From DASYTH01 sp035762905 (GTDB taxonomy: Bacteria; Actinomycetota; Actinomycetes; Mycobacteriales; Pseudonocardiaceae), in assembly GCF_035762905.1 (NCBI RefSeq), contig NZ_DASUCC010000096.1, positions 7,153 to 71,152 on the forward strand: DNA of 64,000 bases. Reading direction: 5' to 3'. Below are positions 1-8,951 of this stretch, in pieces (the stretch's first letter is position 1; each line of letters begins with the position of its first letter). A program made the position numbers and the translations under genes. Under the pieces are notes generated by a model, which was given only the letters and a program-made list of their open reading frames with translations, was not told the DNA's origin and searched no databases.

Positions 1-279
1 TTGGTGGAGCACCTGGACCAGTTGACGCTTGATCGGATTCCGGTGGAGCTTCGCCTCGACGACCACCAGGAAAGCCATTCCCGCGAACCGGTAACGCACA
101 GTCGCGTCGAAGTCGTACACACCGTCGGCGCCAACAACTTTCTCGTGCACGGCGACCACGAGGTCGTCCACCGCCGCCCCCGCCGCCCCCAGCAACTCCC
201 CGGCGACGAACTGCTCGAACTCCCCAGGCGTGATCTCCGGGCACGGATAGCGCACAATTCCGCGGTCACTCTCGATCAC
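1..279 (-). CDS. PD-(D/E)XK nuclease-like protein, partial (C-terminus outside window)
   Basis: Reading leftward from a GTG at 279 gives 93 open codons that run off the window edge. An in-frame TAA lies just upstream of the GTG, so the start cannot move up. The readable part begins VIESDRGIVRYPCPEI. It contains the pattern YDFDATVRYRF followed about ten residues later by VVVEAKLH. An acidic residue on one strand followed by (V)EAK is the active-site signature of the restriction-endonuclease-like (Mrr-type) fold. Activity as a nuclease is inferred from this motif alone. The ribosome binding site is weak. The missing C-terminus prevents family assignment; an inactive nuclease-fold protein is also possible. 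Confidence 0.55.
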   Translation of the reverse strand, partial: MIESDRGIVRYPCPEITPGEFEQFVAGELLGAAGAAVDDLVVAVHEKVVGADGVYDFDATVRYRFAGMAFLVVVEAKLHRNPIKRQLVQVLHQ

Positions 280-323
280 GCCACGACATTACCCCAACCC
301 AAGTCTGGCTCGAGGATCAATCG

Positions 324-1097
324 CTAGACGCTCCCGTTTGCCCATGACCATGAGGCGTTGGGGTGGTGTTCGGCTCGGCTGTCGCAGTGTAGCCAGGATT
401 GGACGTAGGAGCCGAGGCCGGAGAAGCCGCAGGTTTGGGCGATGCGGTAGATCGCGTAGGTGGTCAGGCCGGGCACGGTGATGTCGACGGCGGTGCCGTG
501 GGTGTGTATGCCGCCGGGCGGGGTGATCCGGTTGGGCCGGTAGGTGGTGCTGTGGAAACCGGTCTGCACTACGACTTCCCGATCGTCCACCTTGTGTCGC
601 AATGCTTCCAGTTTGTACATCAGGCGGCGCGCATTTTCTCGTACCGTGGCCTCGTCGGGGGTGCCGGCCGCGAAACCGCCGCCGTCTGGGGCGGCGAACT
701 GTGTCCACTCGAAATGTGCGGTGGATCCGTCGGGCGCCTCCAGGGCTGAGAGTCGGTCGCGCGTCGGGGCGTCGACCAGCCCCTTGTCTGGTAAGCCGTG
801 GGCTTTCTGGAAACGTCGCACGGCCGCTTCGGTGGCGGGGTCGAATGTTCCGGTTATGCTCAGGAACGAATGCCCGGCGTCGTCGCTGGCCCAGCCTGCG
901 ATTCGGATCTGGAGTTCGCGAACGTCCATACCGGACATGCCGGCACGCAGTTCCCGGACACCGAGGTTGCTCGCCGCGGCGGGTAGCGCGCCGACGGTGG
1001 CCAGGCCGATGCCGATCGAGCCGATGGTCAACGCGCGCAACACGGTTCGTCGGCGGTACGGCAACGGAGCGATCGGCCGGCCGTCGTGGTCAGTCAT
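324..1097 (-). CDS. Tat-exported peptidoglycan-binding protein with M15 peptidase domain
   Basis: This 257-residue protein starts at ATG 1097, preceded by GAGGGG at good spacing. The N-terminus has a twin-arginine signal (YRRRTVLRALTIG, then a hydrophobic stretch ending AAAS), so export by the Tat system is likely. Residues of about 45-110 form a PG_binding_1-type repeat (GMSGMDVRELQIRI ... ATEAAVRRFQKAHGL). The C-terminal half has the zinc-peptidase pattern of the M15 / D-Ala-D-Ala carboxypeptidase fold: IHTHGTAVDIT near residues 196-205 supplies His and Asp, and WLHCD near residue 233 supplies the last His. The expected role is cleavage or remodelling of peptidoglycan outside the membrane. 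It follows the beta-helix gene by 11 bp and is probably co-transcribed with it. The exact substrate bond is unknown. Confidence 0.85.
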   Translation of the reverse strand: MTDHDGRPIAPLPYRRRTVLRALTIGSIGIGLATVGALPAAASNLGVRELRAGMSGMDVRELQIRIAGWASDDAGHSFLSITGTFDPATEAAVRRFQKAHGLPDKGLVDAPTRDRLSALEAPDGSTAHFEWTQFAAPDGGGFAAGTPDEATVRENARRLMYKLEALRHKVDDREVVVQTGFHSTTYRPNRITPPGGIHTHGTAVDITVPGLTTYAIYRIAQTCGFSGLGSYVQSWLHCDSRAEHHPNASWSWANGSV

Positions 1098-1108
1098 GGC
1101 GTGACCCC

Positions 1109-3007
1109 TCATCCGTAGCAGGCGGCGAACGCTTGGCGCGCCCAGCCGACATTCTCGGCGACTCCCGGCCCATTGGGTTGGGCCAAGTGAAGATTCTCCA
1201 GCGCGACGGAGTTCCGGTTGAACCCGTTCGTCGTCCACTGTCCGCCGGCGTCGTAACCGACCGCGGAGTTGTTGCGCAGCCGCACGGCCCGGGGCGCGTT
1301 GTTGCGGACATCGACCAGGACCGCGGTCCGCTGGCTGCCCGGAACGGCGCTGTTGATGAACGTGCAGTTCTCCACGACGCAGGCGTCGCCGGTTCCCGGC
1401 GCGACCGACGCACCGACCCGCAGACCCGGTGCGTGCACGGCGTTGAACACGCAGTCGCGCACCGCGATGGTGCCGTCGACGGTCACCACGAGCCCGACTC
1501 CGTCTCTGTTCTTGCCGTCCGGGTGATCGTTGGAGAAAACCCGTTCGTCGCCGTTGAACCGGCTGGGGTAACGGGAGACATTGTCCGGCGAGGCGGGAAT
1601 CATCTGCTGTCCGTAGTGGAACTCCAGGCCGACGACCTGGACGTTGCCGGTGATCTGGGACGGCGTGCGCTGGCCGTAGACCCGACCGCCGAGGGTGCAG
1701 TTCCGGACCAGGTTGCTGTCGCCGTTGATGCCGAACGCCCGCTGGTACTGCATCCCGCCGATGTACACGCTGAAGTCCCGCTCCACCGTCAGGCCATCGA
1801 GGATCACGCCGGCGGCGGGCTCCGCCCTGCCGATCGCGGTGTGGCCGGGATCGCGGACGTAGCACAGTTCGCCTGCGCCGCTGGTCCGGCCGCGCACAAG
1901 CAGGCCGGTGACCCGTGCGTTGCCGGCGATGCGCAACGCGTCGGACGCTCCGGTGCTGTGCATGTTGTCGATCTCGTAGTAAGGCTTGCCGACCACGCGC
2001 AGGTCCCACCGCGGCGACACCTCCAACGCGGTGAACGTGTCTATGGACGTGCCAGACACCGTGTGGGCGCGCAGGTCGACCACCGGCTGATAGGGACTCG
2101 CCACGTCGACCCGGGCCTCGAACCGGCCACCCTCACAGCCACCCCGGATCTTGAACGCGCCGAAGCCACCGCCAATGGCCCTGATCGTCTCGTCGACATG
2201 CCAGTCCTTGGATTCCCGGATGGTGAGCAGACCGAGGTCGAGGACACCCACCGCGCCCGCCGAAAACTGGGTCAGCAGGGTGATGCCGCCCCACACCGTG
2301 GACAGCGCGGGATTTCCCTTGGGGCTGAACACGAACAGCCGCGCGCCGATCGGCGTCGGCACCGGGTCGGGGTCGTCGTCCTCCTGCCACACCTCGGTCG
2401 GGGTCAGCTGCGTCCAACTGTGCGTCTCGTCCAACCCCAGGGTGGCGAAGCTGCGCGCCTCCCAGATCTCGTTGTACGGGTCATAAGCCGACGGCACCGC
2501 GGTCAGGCTCCCGATGGTCAGCGGCCGCCCACCCCGCCACACCCTGATCACCCGGTACTCCGGCCTGGCCCCGGCGACGTTGCGGGTGGTCACCCAGATC
2601 CCGGTCGGCTGCCCCGCATTGGTCCCGCCATTGCTCCGGATGTTCGGACAGCCAGCCGTGTTCGCGTTGTAGTCGTTGGCTCCGTTGAGGAAGACCTGCA
2701 CGAAGTCGCTCGGCTGGTTGAGTACGTCCAGATCGGTGAAGTGCCACGGCAGGTTCGGGTCGTGCGCGGTCATCGACCAACCATCCGGCACGTCGCTCCC
2801 GGCGCCGATCCCCTTGCCCAACTGCTGCCCGAAGTTCGCCTGACCCTTCATGATGAACTGCCCGACGACGAACCGAACCCGATCCGGCGCGGTCACCGGC
2901 GACGCCAGCGCCCGAGCCCTTGTGAACGTCCTGACCCGAGTGTTCCAAGTCGTTCCGTCCGCCGAATCCACACCATCACCGCTGACGAAGATATCCCTGA
3001 TCGCCAC
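1109..3007 (-). CDS. Right-handed parallel beta-helix repeat protein
   Basis: About 632 residues. I chose the GTG at 3007 because GGGAGG lies four to five bases upstream; a TTG at 3019 is in frame but overlaps that site. The C-terminal half is rich in short strands of the kind VRNCTLGG, VRDCVFNAVH, VENCTFINS and VRLRNNSA. These are the Asn/Cys ladder repeats of pectate-lyase-like beta-helices. The N-terminus (IRDIFVSGDGVDSADGTTWNT) resembles the start of such domains, and no signal peptide is visible. Polysaccharide binding or lysis is the common role in this fold, but no catalytic set can be named. The downstream M15 peptidase is Tat-exported, so the pair may act on cell-wall material even though the export route of this protein is unclear. 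Confidence 0.7.
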   Translation of the reverse strand: MAIRDIFVSGDGVDSADGTTWNTRVRTFTRARALASPVTAPDRVRFVVGQFIMKGQANFGQQLGKGIGAGSDVPDGWSMTAHDPNLPWHFTDLDVLNQPSDFVQVFLNGANDYNANTAGCPNIRSNGGTNAGQPTGIWVTTRNVAGARPEYRVIRVWRGGRPLTIGSLTAVPSAYDPYNEIWEARSFATLGLDETHSWTQLTPTEVWQEDDDPDPVPTPIGARLFVFSPKGNPALSTVWGGITLLTQFSAGAVGVLDLGLLTIRESKDWHVDETIRAIGGGFGAFKIRGGCEGGRFEARVDVASPYQPVVDLRAHTVSGTSIDTFTALEVSPRWDLRVVGKPYYEIDNMHSTGASDALRIAGNARVTGLLVRGRTSGAGELCYVRDPGHTAIGRAEPAAGVILDGLTVERDFSVYIGGMQYQRAFGINGDSNLVRNCTLGGRVYGQRTPSQITGNVQVVGLEFHYGQQMIPASPDNVSRYPSRFNGDERVFSNDHPDGKNRDGVGLVVTVDGTIAVRDCVFNAVHAPGLRVGASVAPGTGDACVVENCTFINSAVPGSQRTAVLVDVRNNAPRAVRLRNNSAVGYDAGGQWTTNGFNRNSVALENLHLAQPNGPGVAENVGWARQAFAACYG

Positions 3008-3139
3008 GGCACCTCCCAACTATCTGATCCGTGTTCATTCTCAAATCCACTGCCCGCCCCCGCTTGGCTGCCACAGCTGAGGGTGGCGGCGGCCGGTTGA
3101 CCGCCGCCACCGATCAACATGGTTCCCGCTCCGCAACGG

Positions 3140-4933
3140 TCACTGGAACGGTATTTGTTGGGAAACCCGGCTGGCATCGACCGGGAAGTAGCAGAACGGA
3201 TTGGCATTGTTCCTCGCCCGGCAGATCGCCGCCTCGTCGACCCGGGAGTCGACCGCGACGGAGTGCCACGCCTGCTGGCCGATCATGTTGTTGTTGCCGT
3301 ACGCCCAGAATTCGGCGTAGCTGCTGTACTGCCTGCCCTCCACGATGGATGCGGGGCTCGTCGAGGCGATGGCCAGGTTGTATTGCTGGCCGTCGCCGAA
3401 CGTCGTGTCGACGAATGGGGCGGGCAGGGTGGTCACCGCGTAGTTCCACTCGAAGCAGCCCCGGCTCCGATCCGCCACCTCGCCGGTTCGTCCCCCGAAG
3501 GGGGGATTGCACGCGGGATTGCCGATCAGCAGTTCGTCCTCCATCCCGGTCCGCGACACCCACACCGAGTTCTGCAGAGCGCGGCTGCACTCGGCGGTGG
3601 CCAGGAACTGCTGGACGACGCAGGGCTGCAGGCCGTCGACGAACTTGTACGCGAGCGTGCTGATGGGTCGGTTCTGGTTCGACGCGGCGATGTTGGTCAC
3701 CTGCGTCCCCCAGCGGCTGTCCCACCGCGCGGCGCCGTAGGTGAACGCGGCGGTGACGATGGCGTACGGGTAGCAGGAGATCTGCCAGTATCCGCCCGTG
3801 CCATCCGGATTGGGATCCGGCACCCAGTACGCATAGCAGATGTAGAGGACCTCGTTGGCCCGGTAGTTGGCAATGCTCACGCCGAACGCCTGGAATCCGC
3901 CGGTGGCCGCGTGCGGGCGGTAGGTGTGGTCGTTCGGGCATGCCTGGTTGTCCGAGCTGTTGTTGCACCCGGTCCAGAGCGACGAGTCGTCCATGACGCC
4001 CGCCGACGGCGCCGACGTGTTCGAGCCGGCGACCATGCTGCCTTCGGTTCGCGGCAGTGCGGCGTCGACCGCCGGGTCTCCCGAGATCGGGCCGCGGGCG
4101 CCGGTCCGGCAGGCCAGCGTTCCGGCGGACTGCCAGTAGCAACTCTGTCCGGTGTTCGTAGCGACCGGCGCGCCGCGTTGCGCCGAATCCGACACCTTGG
4201 CGTCCAACCGGATCTCGGTGACGGGCGCGGCCGACTCGATGGCACGCGCCGCCGCCTGCGCCTCCCGCAGGCCGGTTACCTTGCTGTCGCCGGCGTCGGG
4301 AAGCACCGCGCGTACCGATGGCGCGCCAACAAGAGCGGCCAGCCGCGTGTTGGTCGCCACCACCTCGGCGCGGTAGAAGTGGTACGCGCCGGTGGCCAGC
4401 TCTCGCGTCGCCGCCCGCTGATCCACCGCCGCCGTCTGCGCCTGCTGGAAGTAGCGCAGCCGGGTCGAGCCGATCAGGCGGTCCAGCTGCTGGGCCGGCG
4501 TGCCGGCGACCCGGGCCACGTCGTTGAACCACATGGTGTAAACGTCGCCGGAGGCGGCGACCGGAACCTTCGCCTCCACGGCGTACAGGTCCAGCCCGTG
4601 CTTGCCGACGAAGCCGGTCAGGTCGGCGCTCGTCATCCCGGCGTCGAACACCACGGACGCGCTGGCGGGCCGGTCCGGTGCCCGGGTCGCCTGGTCCGCC
4701 ACCGTCCGGTGGGCCTGTCGGATGGCCTCGTCGATCACCCGCGGGTTCGCCGTGTGCAGCACACCCTGCAGGGCGCTGGCGGCCAGATCCTGCGCAAGCC
4801 GCTGGATCGGGCGACCCGTCCCGCCGGCCGGGTCGGCGGCGGCCCCGCCCGCGCCGGCCGCGACCACGGAGGCCAGGCCCATGGCGCAGCAGGCGATTGC
4901 GGCCGCCCACCTTCTCCTCGTTGTCACTCGCAT
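3140..4933 (-). CDS. Large secreted protein of unknown function with many cysteines
   Basis: I chose ATG 4933 because CAGGGAGGA sits eight bases upstream, giving 597 residues. The N-terminus MRVTTRRRWAAAIACC continues into a hydrophobic Ala-rich stretch ending near GGAAADP, a classical Sec signal peptide. The first 250 residues of the mature part are Ala-rich and probably helical (RAIQ/ARELATGAYHF style). The second half is rich in Trp, Tyr, Asn and Cys (GQSCYWQSAG, WTGCNNSSDN, ACPNDHTY, CNPPFGG, GCFEWNY, FCYFP). This suggests a disulphide-stabilised extracellular domain. I do not recognise the family. It is separated from the beta-helix gene by about 130 bp and lies divergent to the AfsR-like regulator on its other side, whose product could control it. 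Confidence 0.65.
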   Translation of the reverse strand: MRVTTRRRWAAAIACCAMGLASVVAAGAGGAAADPAGGTGRPIQRLAQDLAASALQGVLHTANPRVIDEAIRQAHRTVADQATRAPDRPASASVVFDAGMTSADLTGFVGKHGLDLYAVEAKVPVAASGDVYTMWFNDVARVAGTPAQQLDRLIGSTRLRYFQQAQTAAVDQRAATRELATGAYHFYRAEVVATNTRLAALVGAPSVRAVLPDAGDSKVTGLREAQAAARAIESAAPVTEIRLDAKVSDSAQRGAPVATNTGQSCYWQSAGTLACRTGARGPISGDPAVDAALPRTEGSMVAGSNTSAPSAGVMDDSSLWTGCNNSSDNQACPNDHTYRPHAATGGFQAFGVSIANYRANEVLYICYAYWVPDPNPDGTGGYWQISCYPYAIVTAAFTYGAARWDSRWGTQVTNIAASNQNRPISTLAYKFVDGLQPCVVQQFLATAECSRALQNSVWVSRTGMEDELLIGNPACNPPFGGRTGEVADRSRGCFEWNYAVTTLPAPFVDTTFGDGQQYNLAIASTSPASIVEGRQYSSYAEFWAYGNNNMIGQQAWHSVAVDSRVDEAAICRARNNANPFCYFPVDASRVSQQIPFQ

Positions 4934-5148
4934 TGTCGATGTCCTCCCTGGCGCGTTAACCAGTACTTGGAGGCGTGGACCCCGGAAGCACAATCGGCTC
5001 GGAAAACATGACCTTTCTCTGCCCGCTCCCGTCGAACGCCACCGAGTGGACCAGCGTGCCCGGCACAGCGTTGGTAACTCTTTGGTAGCCCTTGCGTTGC
5101 CCGGCCAGACCCGCTATTGAAGCTGAGGGCCGGGTCGAGGAGGCCAGG

Positions 5149-7929
5149 ATGGCGGTGCAGTTTCGCCTGCTTGGTGATATTGACGCGCGCGTCGACGACC
5201 AGCCGATCACTATTGGTTACGCACAACTGCGGTGCATGCTGGTGGTGTTGTTGATCGAGGCGAATCGCACCGTGCCGGTGGACACAATTGTCGCTCGGGT
5301 GTGGGGCGACCGCCGGGTTCCGCACCGGCCGCGCGGTGCGGTCCAGCACGACATGACGCTGCTGCGCCGGGCGCTGCGTCCCGCCGGGGATGTCCGGATC
5401 ACCTGGCGGTCCACCGGCTACCAGCTCACGGTGGATCCGGACGCGGTCGACGTGTACCGGTTCCGCGCGCTGATCCGCCTGGCCCGGAGCGCGGCCGACG
5501 ACGAGCGCGCCGCGGAACTGTTCGAGCAGGCACTGGCCCTGTGGCGGGGGGACCCGCTCGCCGACCTGGACACCCCGTGGATCAACTCGGTGCGCGCCAC
5601 GCTGACCCAGCAGTACCACTCGGCCCAGCTGGATCTCACCGATCTACGGCTCCGCGCCGGCCAACACACCACGTTGCTCGCCGAACTCGCCGAACGGGTC
5701 GAGCAGCAGCCGCTGGACGAACGCCTGAACGGGCAGTACATGCTCACGCTGTACCGAAACGGCCGCCAGGCCAGCGCCCTCGAGCACTACCGCCGGCTCT
5801 GGCAACGCCTTGCCAAGGAGCTGGGAACGGAGCCGAGCCCGCCACTGCGCCGGCTGCACCACCGGATCCTCACCGCCGATCCGGTGCTCGACACGGCGGC
5901 GGACCGGGCCGCGCGGCCGGTCGTGCCGCGGCAACTGCCGTCGGCGCCCCGGCTGTTCACCGGCCGCGGCCACGAACTCGCGATGCTCACCGAAACCCTG
6001 ACCGCACACCGGGAGACCGCCGGGATCTGCGCTATCGGCGGGATTGGCGGGATCGGCAAGACGTGGCTCGCACTGCACTGGGCCCACCACCATCTCGACC
6101 GGTTCCCGGACGGCCAGTTGCACGTGAACCTGCGCGGTTTCGATCCCAGCGGAGAACCGATGACCGCGGTGACCGCCGTGCGCGGGTTCCTCGACGCCCT
6201 CGGCGCCGACCCGGCAACCGTTCCCCCGGATCCGCAGGCCCAGCTCGGCCTGTACCGCAGTCTGCTGGCGGGCAGGCGGATGCTGATCCTGTTGGACAAC
6301 GCGCGCGACAGCGGCCAGGTGATCCCGTTGCTGCCGGGCAGCCCGACCTGCGCCGTGCTGGTGACCAGCCGCAGGCGGCTCACCGGCCTGATCACCGCGC
6401 AGTGCGCCCATTCGTTGACCCTCGACGTGCTCACCGAGACCGATGCGCACAGCCTCATCGCCCGCCACCTCGGCGTGCAGCGACTGGCCGCGGAGCCCCG
6501 CGCGGTCGCCGACCTGCTGAGCCACTGTGCCGGACTGCCGCTGGCACTGGGCATCGTGGCCGCCCGTGCGACGAGCCATCCCGGCTTTCCGCTGGCCGCG
6601 CTCGCCGACGAGCTGCACGACCACACCGACCGGCTCGACGCACTCGACGCCGGCGACACCCCGGCGAACCTGCGCGCCGTGTTCTCGTGGTCGCGGCACG
6701 CGCTGTCCAACGAGGCTGCCGCCGTGTTCCGGTTGCTCGCACTCGCCCCCGGACCCGACATCGGTCTGCCGGCGGCGGCCAACCTCACCGGGCTACCGAT
6801 CGCCCGGACCAGAACTCTGCTGCGCGAGCTCAGCGGCAGCCACCTGATCGGGCAACACGGGCCGGGCCGGTACCGCATGCACGACCTGATCCGGCTCTAT
6901 GCCACCGATCAGACCCGGCACGAGCCGACCGATACGGCCGCGCTGCGCCGGCTCGTCGACTTCTACCTGCATACCGCGGCGGCCGCGGAACGGCTGCTCG
7001 GGTCGTACCGCCCACCCATCCCGATCGGGGCGCCCGAGCCCGGGTGCCGGCCACACCTGCTGCACGACGACACCTCGGCGCTTGCCTGGTTCACCGCGGA
7101 GCATCCCAACCTGCTTGCGGCCCAACGTATTTCGCAGGAGCACGGCTGGCACGCGCAGGTCTGGCAGCTGGCCTGGGCCCTGGACATCTATCACTACCGG
7201 CGAGGCCGCCTCGCCGACGGGCTGACCGTGTGGCAGGCGGCGCAGGCGGCCGCCGAACGACTCGGTGACCGCGCCACCCAGACCCTCGCGCACCGCCGCC
7301 TCGGCTACGCCTGCGCCCGGGTGGGTCGGCACGCCGAAGCCCGCCAGCACCTGCGGCAGGCATTGCGCCTTGCCGAGGCCACCAACGACCTTCGCGCCCA
7401 GGCCCACACGCATTACGTCCTCGCCCAGGCGTTGGCGCAGCACGGCAACGACCGGCAGGCCCTCGAGCATGCGCTGAACACCCTGCGCCTGTACCGGACC
7501 CTTGACATGCCCGCACGGCAGGCCCGCGCGCTCGACCTCGCCGGACGATGCCACACCAGGCTCGGCGACCACGACCAGGCCCGCAGCCATTGCGAAGCCG
7601 CCCTCGACCTGTTCCGCCAGCACCATGACCGCGACGGCGAAGCGTCCACATTGGACAACCTGGGACAGATCGCACACCGCACCAGCGACCACGACCTGGC
7701 CCAGAACTACTACAACCAGGCACTCACCCTGCTCCGCGAACTCGGCAACACCTACCACGAAGCCGAGACCCTCGAACACATCGGCCTGACCCAACAACAC
7801 CTCGGCCAGCTCACCGCGGCCCACGCCAGCTGGCACCAAGCCCGAACCCTCTACCAATCCCAACACCGCACCGACGACGCCGACCGGGTCGGCCGGCTTC
7901 TCACCGCATGCGACAGGTCAGGTGCGTGA
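5149..7929 (+). CDS. AfsR/SARP-family transcriptional regulator (BTAD, NB-ARC, TPR)
   Basis: 926 residues from ATG 5149, preceded by GAGGAGG. Domains in order: an OmpR-like winged helix (about 1-95, FRLLGDIDARV), the bacterial transcriptional activation domain (about 100-245, ending ALEHYRRLWQRLAKELGTEP), an NB-ARC-type STAND ATPase with Walker A GIGGIGKT near residues 297-304 and a LLDNA Walker B-like strand, and C-terminal TPR repeats (about 700-915, ALEHALNTLRLYRT, QNYYNQALTLLRELGN). This is the architecture of AfsR-type activators, which bind direct repeats and activate antibiotic or secretion genes in response to an unknown signal. It is followed after 53 bp by the Leg1-like gene, which it may regulate. 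It lies far from the polyketide cluster, so its target is uncertain. Confidence 0.9.
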   Translation: MAVQFRLLGDIDARVDDQPITIGYAQLRCMLVVLLIEANRTVPVDTIVARVWGDRRVPHRPRGAVQHDMTLLRRALRPAGDVRITWRSTGYQLTVDPDAVDVYRFRALIRLARSAADDERAAELFEQALALWRGDPLADLDTPWINSVRATLTQQYHSAQLDLTDLRLRAGQHTTLLAELAERVEQQPLDERLNGQYMLTLYRNGRQASALEHYRRLWQRLAKELGTEPSPPLRRLHHRILTADPVLDTAADRAARPVVPRQLPSAPRLFTGRGHELAMLTETLTAHRETAGICAIGGIGGIGKTWLALHWAHHHLDRFPDGQLHVNLRGFDPSGEPMTAVTAVRGFLDALGADPATVPPDPQAQLGLYRSLLAGRRMLILLDNARDSGQVIPLLPGSPTCAVLVTSRRRLTGLITAQCAHSLTLDVLTETDAHSLIARHLGVQRLAAEPRAVADLLSHCAGLPLALGIVAARATSHPGFPLAALADELHDHTDRLDALDAGDTPANLRAVFSWSRHALSNEAAAVFRLLALAPGPDIGLPAAANLTGLPIARTRTLLRELSGSHLIGQHGPGRYRMHDLIRLYATDQTRHEPTDTAALRRLVDFYLHTAAAAERLLGSYRPPIPIGAPEPGCRPHLLHDDTSALAWFTAEHPNLLAAQRISQEHGWHAQVWQLAWALDIYHYRRGRLADGLTVWQAAQAAAERLGDRATQTLAHRRLGYACARVGRHAEARQHLRQALRLAEATNDLRAQAHTHYVLAQALAQHGNDRQALEHALNTLRLYRTLDMPARQARALDLAGRCHTRLGDHDQARSHCEAALDLFRQHHDRDGEASTLDNLGQIAHRTSDHDLAQNYYNQALTLLRELGNTYHEAETLEHIGLTQQHLGQLTAAHASWHQARTLYQSQHRTDDADRVGRLLTACDRSGA

Positions 7930-7982
7930 CCGAACCGGTCGCCCGGAACTATGGCGTCCGGTTGGGGCGGTGCGGAGAATCG

Positions 7983-8930
7983 ATGATCGTGGCGCATCCT
8001 GAGGAGTTGGCGGGCCTGGATCTGTACCGGGTCTGGGCCGGTGCGGGGGAGTTGGCCGGCGGGTTCGATCCGTTCCGGTTCCAGCAGCGGATGGCGGCCT
8101 ACCGGTCGATGATCCGCAACACCAACCCGGGCCAGCGGTTCGGCGCGGACAACCGGCGCAACCCGTTGTGGGGGTTGATGTTTCAGCACCAGTGGCAGTT
8201 CCGCACCGGTCGGCTGGGCGATCCCGCCAAGCAGGACGGATGGATTGATCCGGACGCGCCGTGGGGGTATGGCAACTACACGCTGTGTGTGCCGCCGTAT
8301 CTGGGTGCCTCGGCCGCCGGAGTGGTGCCGGACCTGCCGGTGGCCGATCCACCGGGCGGGCGCCGGTTCCGTTACGTGGTGGGCGGAGTCGTCCCGAGGG
8401 AGTTGGCCAGGGGCGTGGCCGACTGGCGCGCCTACTTCACCCTGGTGGCGGGCGGCGGATCGGCCGATTCGGAGCCGGTCCGGCTGGCCTTGTGGAAGGC
8501 GCACAAGAGCTGTCTGGACGTGGTGGTCGACGCGATCACCGGTATCGACGCCCCGCCGTGGCCGGAGTTGGAGATCACGTTCCTGCGCGGTTGGTGCCGG
8601 ATGGTCGACTACCTGTGGGTGGCGGCCTGGCCGACCGACTTCGCCTTCATGACCGAGCACGGCCTCGACGTGCTGCCCGAGCGACTGCTCGGCACGCCGG
8701 CCGACCTGCGCGCGCTGCCGGACAAGGCCCGCCGCAACACCGCCAACATCCTGCGCCTTGCCGGCACGCCGGCCTGGCGCTACCGGCTCAACCTCGCGCT
8801 GTGGAAACGGGTCATGCGCACCCGGGCAGCCCGCGACCAGGTGCTGCCCCTGCTCGACGCGGTGTTCAACCCCCGCCCCGACAACGCCGCGCAACGCCGC
8901 AGGCTCCTCGGCTACCTGCTGCGCCCATGA
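7983..8930 (+). CDS. Leg1 (liver-enriched gene 1)-family protein
   Basis: 315 residues from ATG 7983, with GGAGA four bases upstream. No signal peptide is visible. The region around residues 30-80 reads QQRMAAYRSMIRNTNPG ... NPLWGLMFQHQWQFRTGRL followed by GDP. This closely recalls the vertebrate Leg1 pattern ERMGMYK ... ILWGLPLQYGWQYRTGRLADP as I remember it. Later Leg1-like features are also present: an alternating aromatic segment near 'WRAYFTLV', a KAHKS segment and a Trp-rich segment around RMVDYLWVAAW. The vertebrate proteins are secreted and of unknown biochemical function, so no role is assigned here. The gene follows the AfsR-like regulator on the same strand and converges with the lipoprotein-like gene on its right. 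The family call rests on motif memory and should be tested by profile search. Confidence 0.7.
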   Translation: MIVAHPEELAGLDLYRVWAGAGELAGGFDPFRFQQRMAAYRSMIRNTNPGQRFGADNRRNPLWGLMFQHQWQFRTGRLGDPAKQDGWIDPDAPWGYGNYTLCVPPYLGASAAGVVPDLPVADPPGGRRFRYVVGGVVPRELARGVADWRAYFTLVAGGGSADSEPVRLALWKAHKSCLDVVVDAITGIDAPPWPELEITFLRGWCRMVDYLWVAAWPTDFAFMTEHGLDVLPERLLGTPADLRALPDKARRNTANILRLAGTPAWRYRLNLALWKRVMRTRAARDQVLPLLDAVFNPRPDNAAQRRRLLGYLLRP

Positions 8931-8951
8931 CCCTGATCGCATCCGGTTCGG

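Noticed and set aside
602..3100. 832-codon open frame on the plus strand
   Set aside because: It is antisense to the M15 peptidase and beta-helix genes, which have signal, motifs and ribosome binding sites. The plus frame has none.
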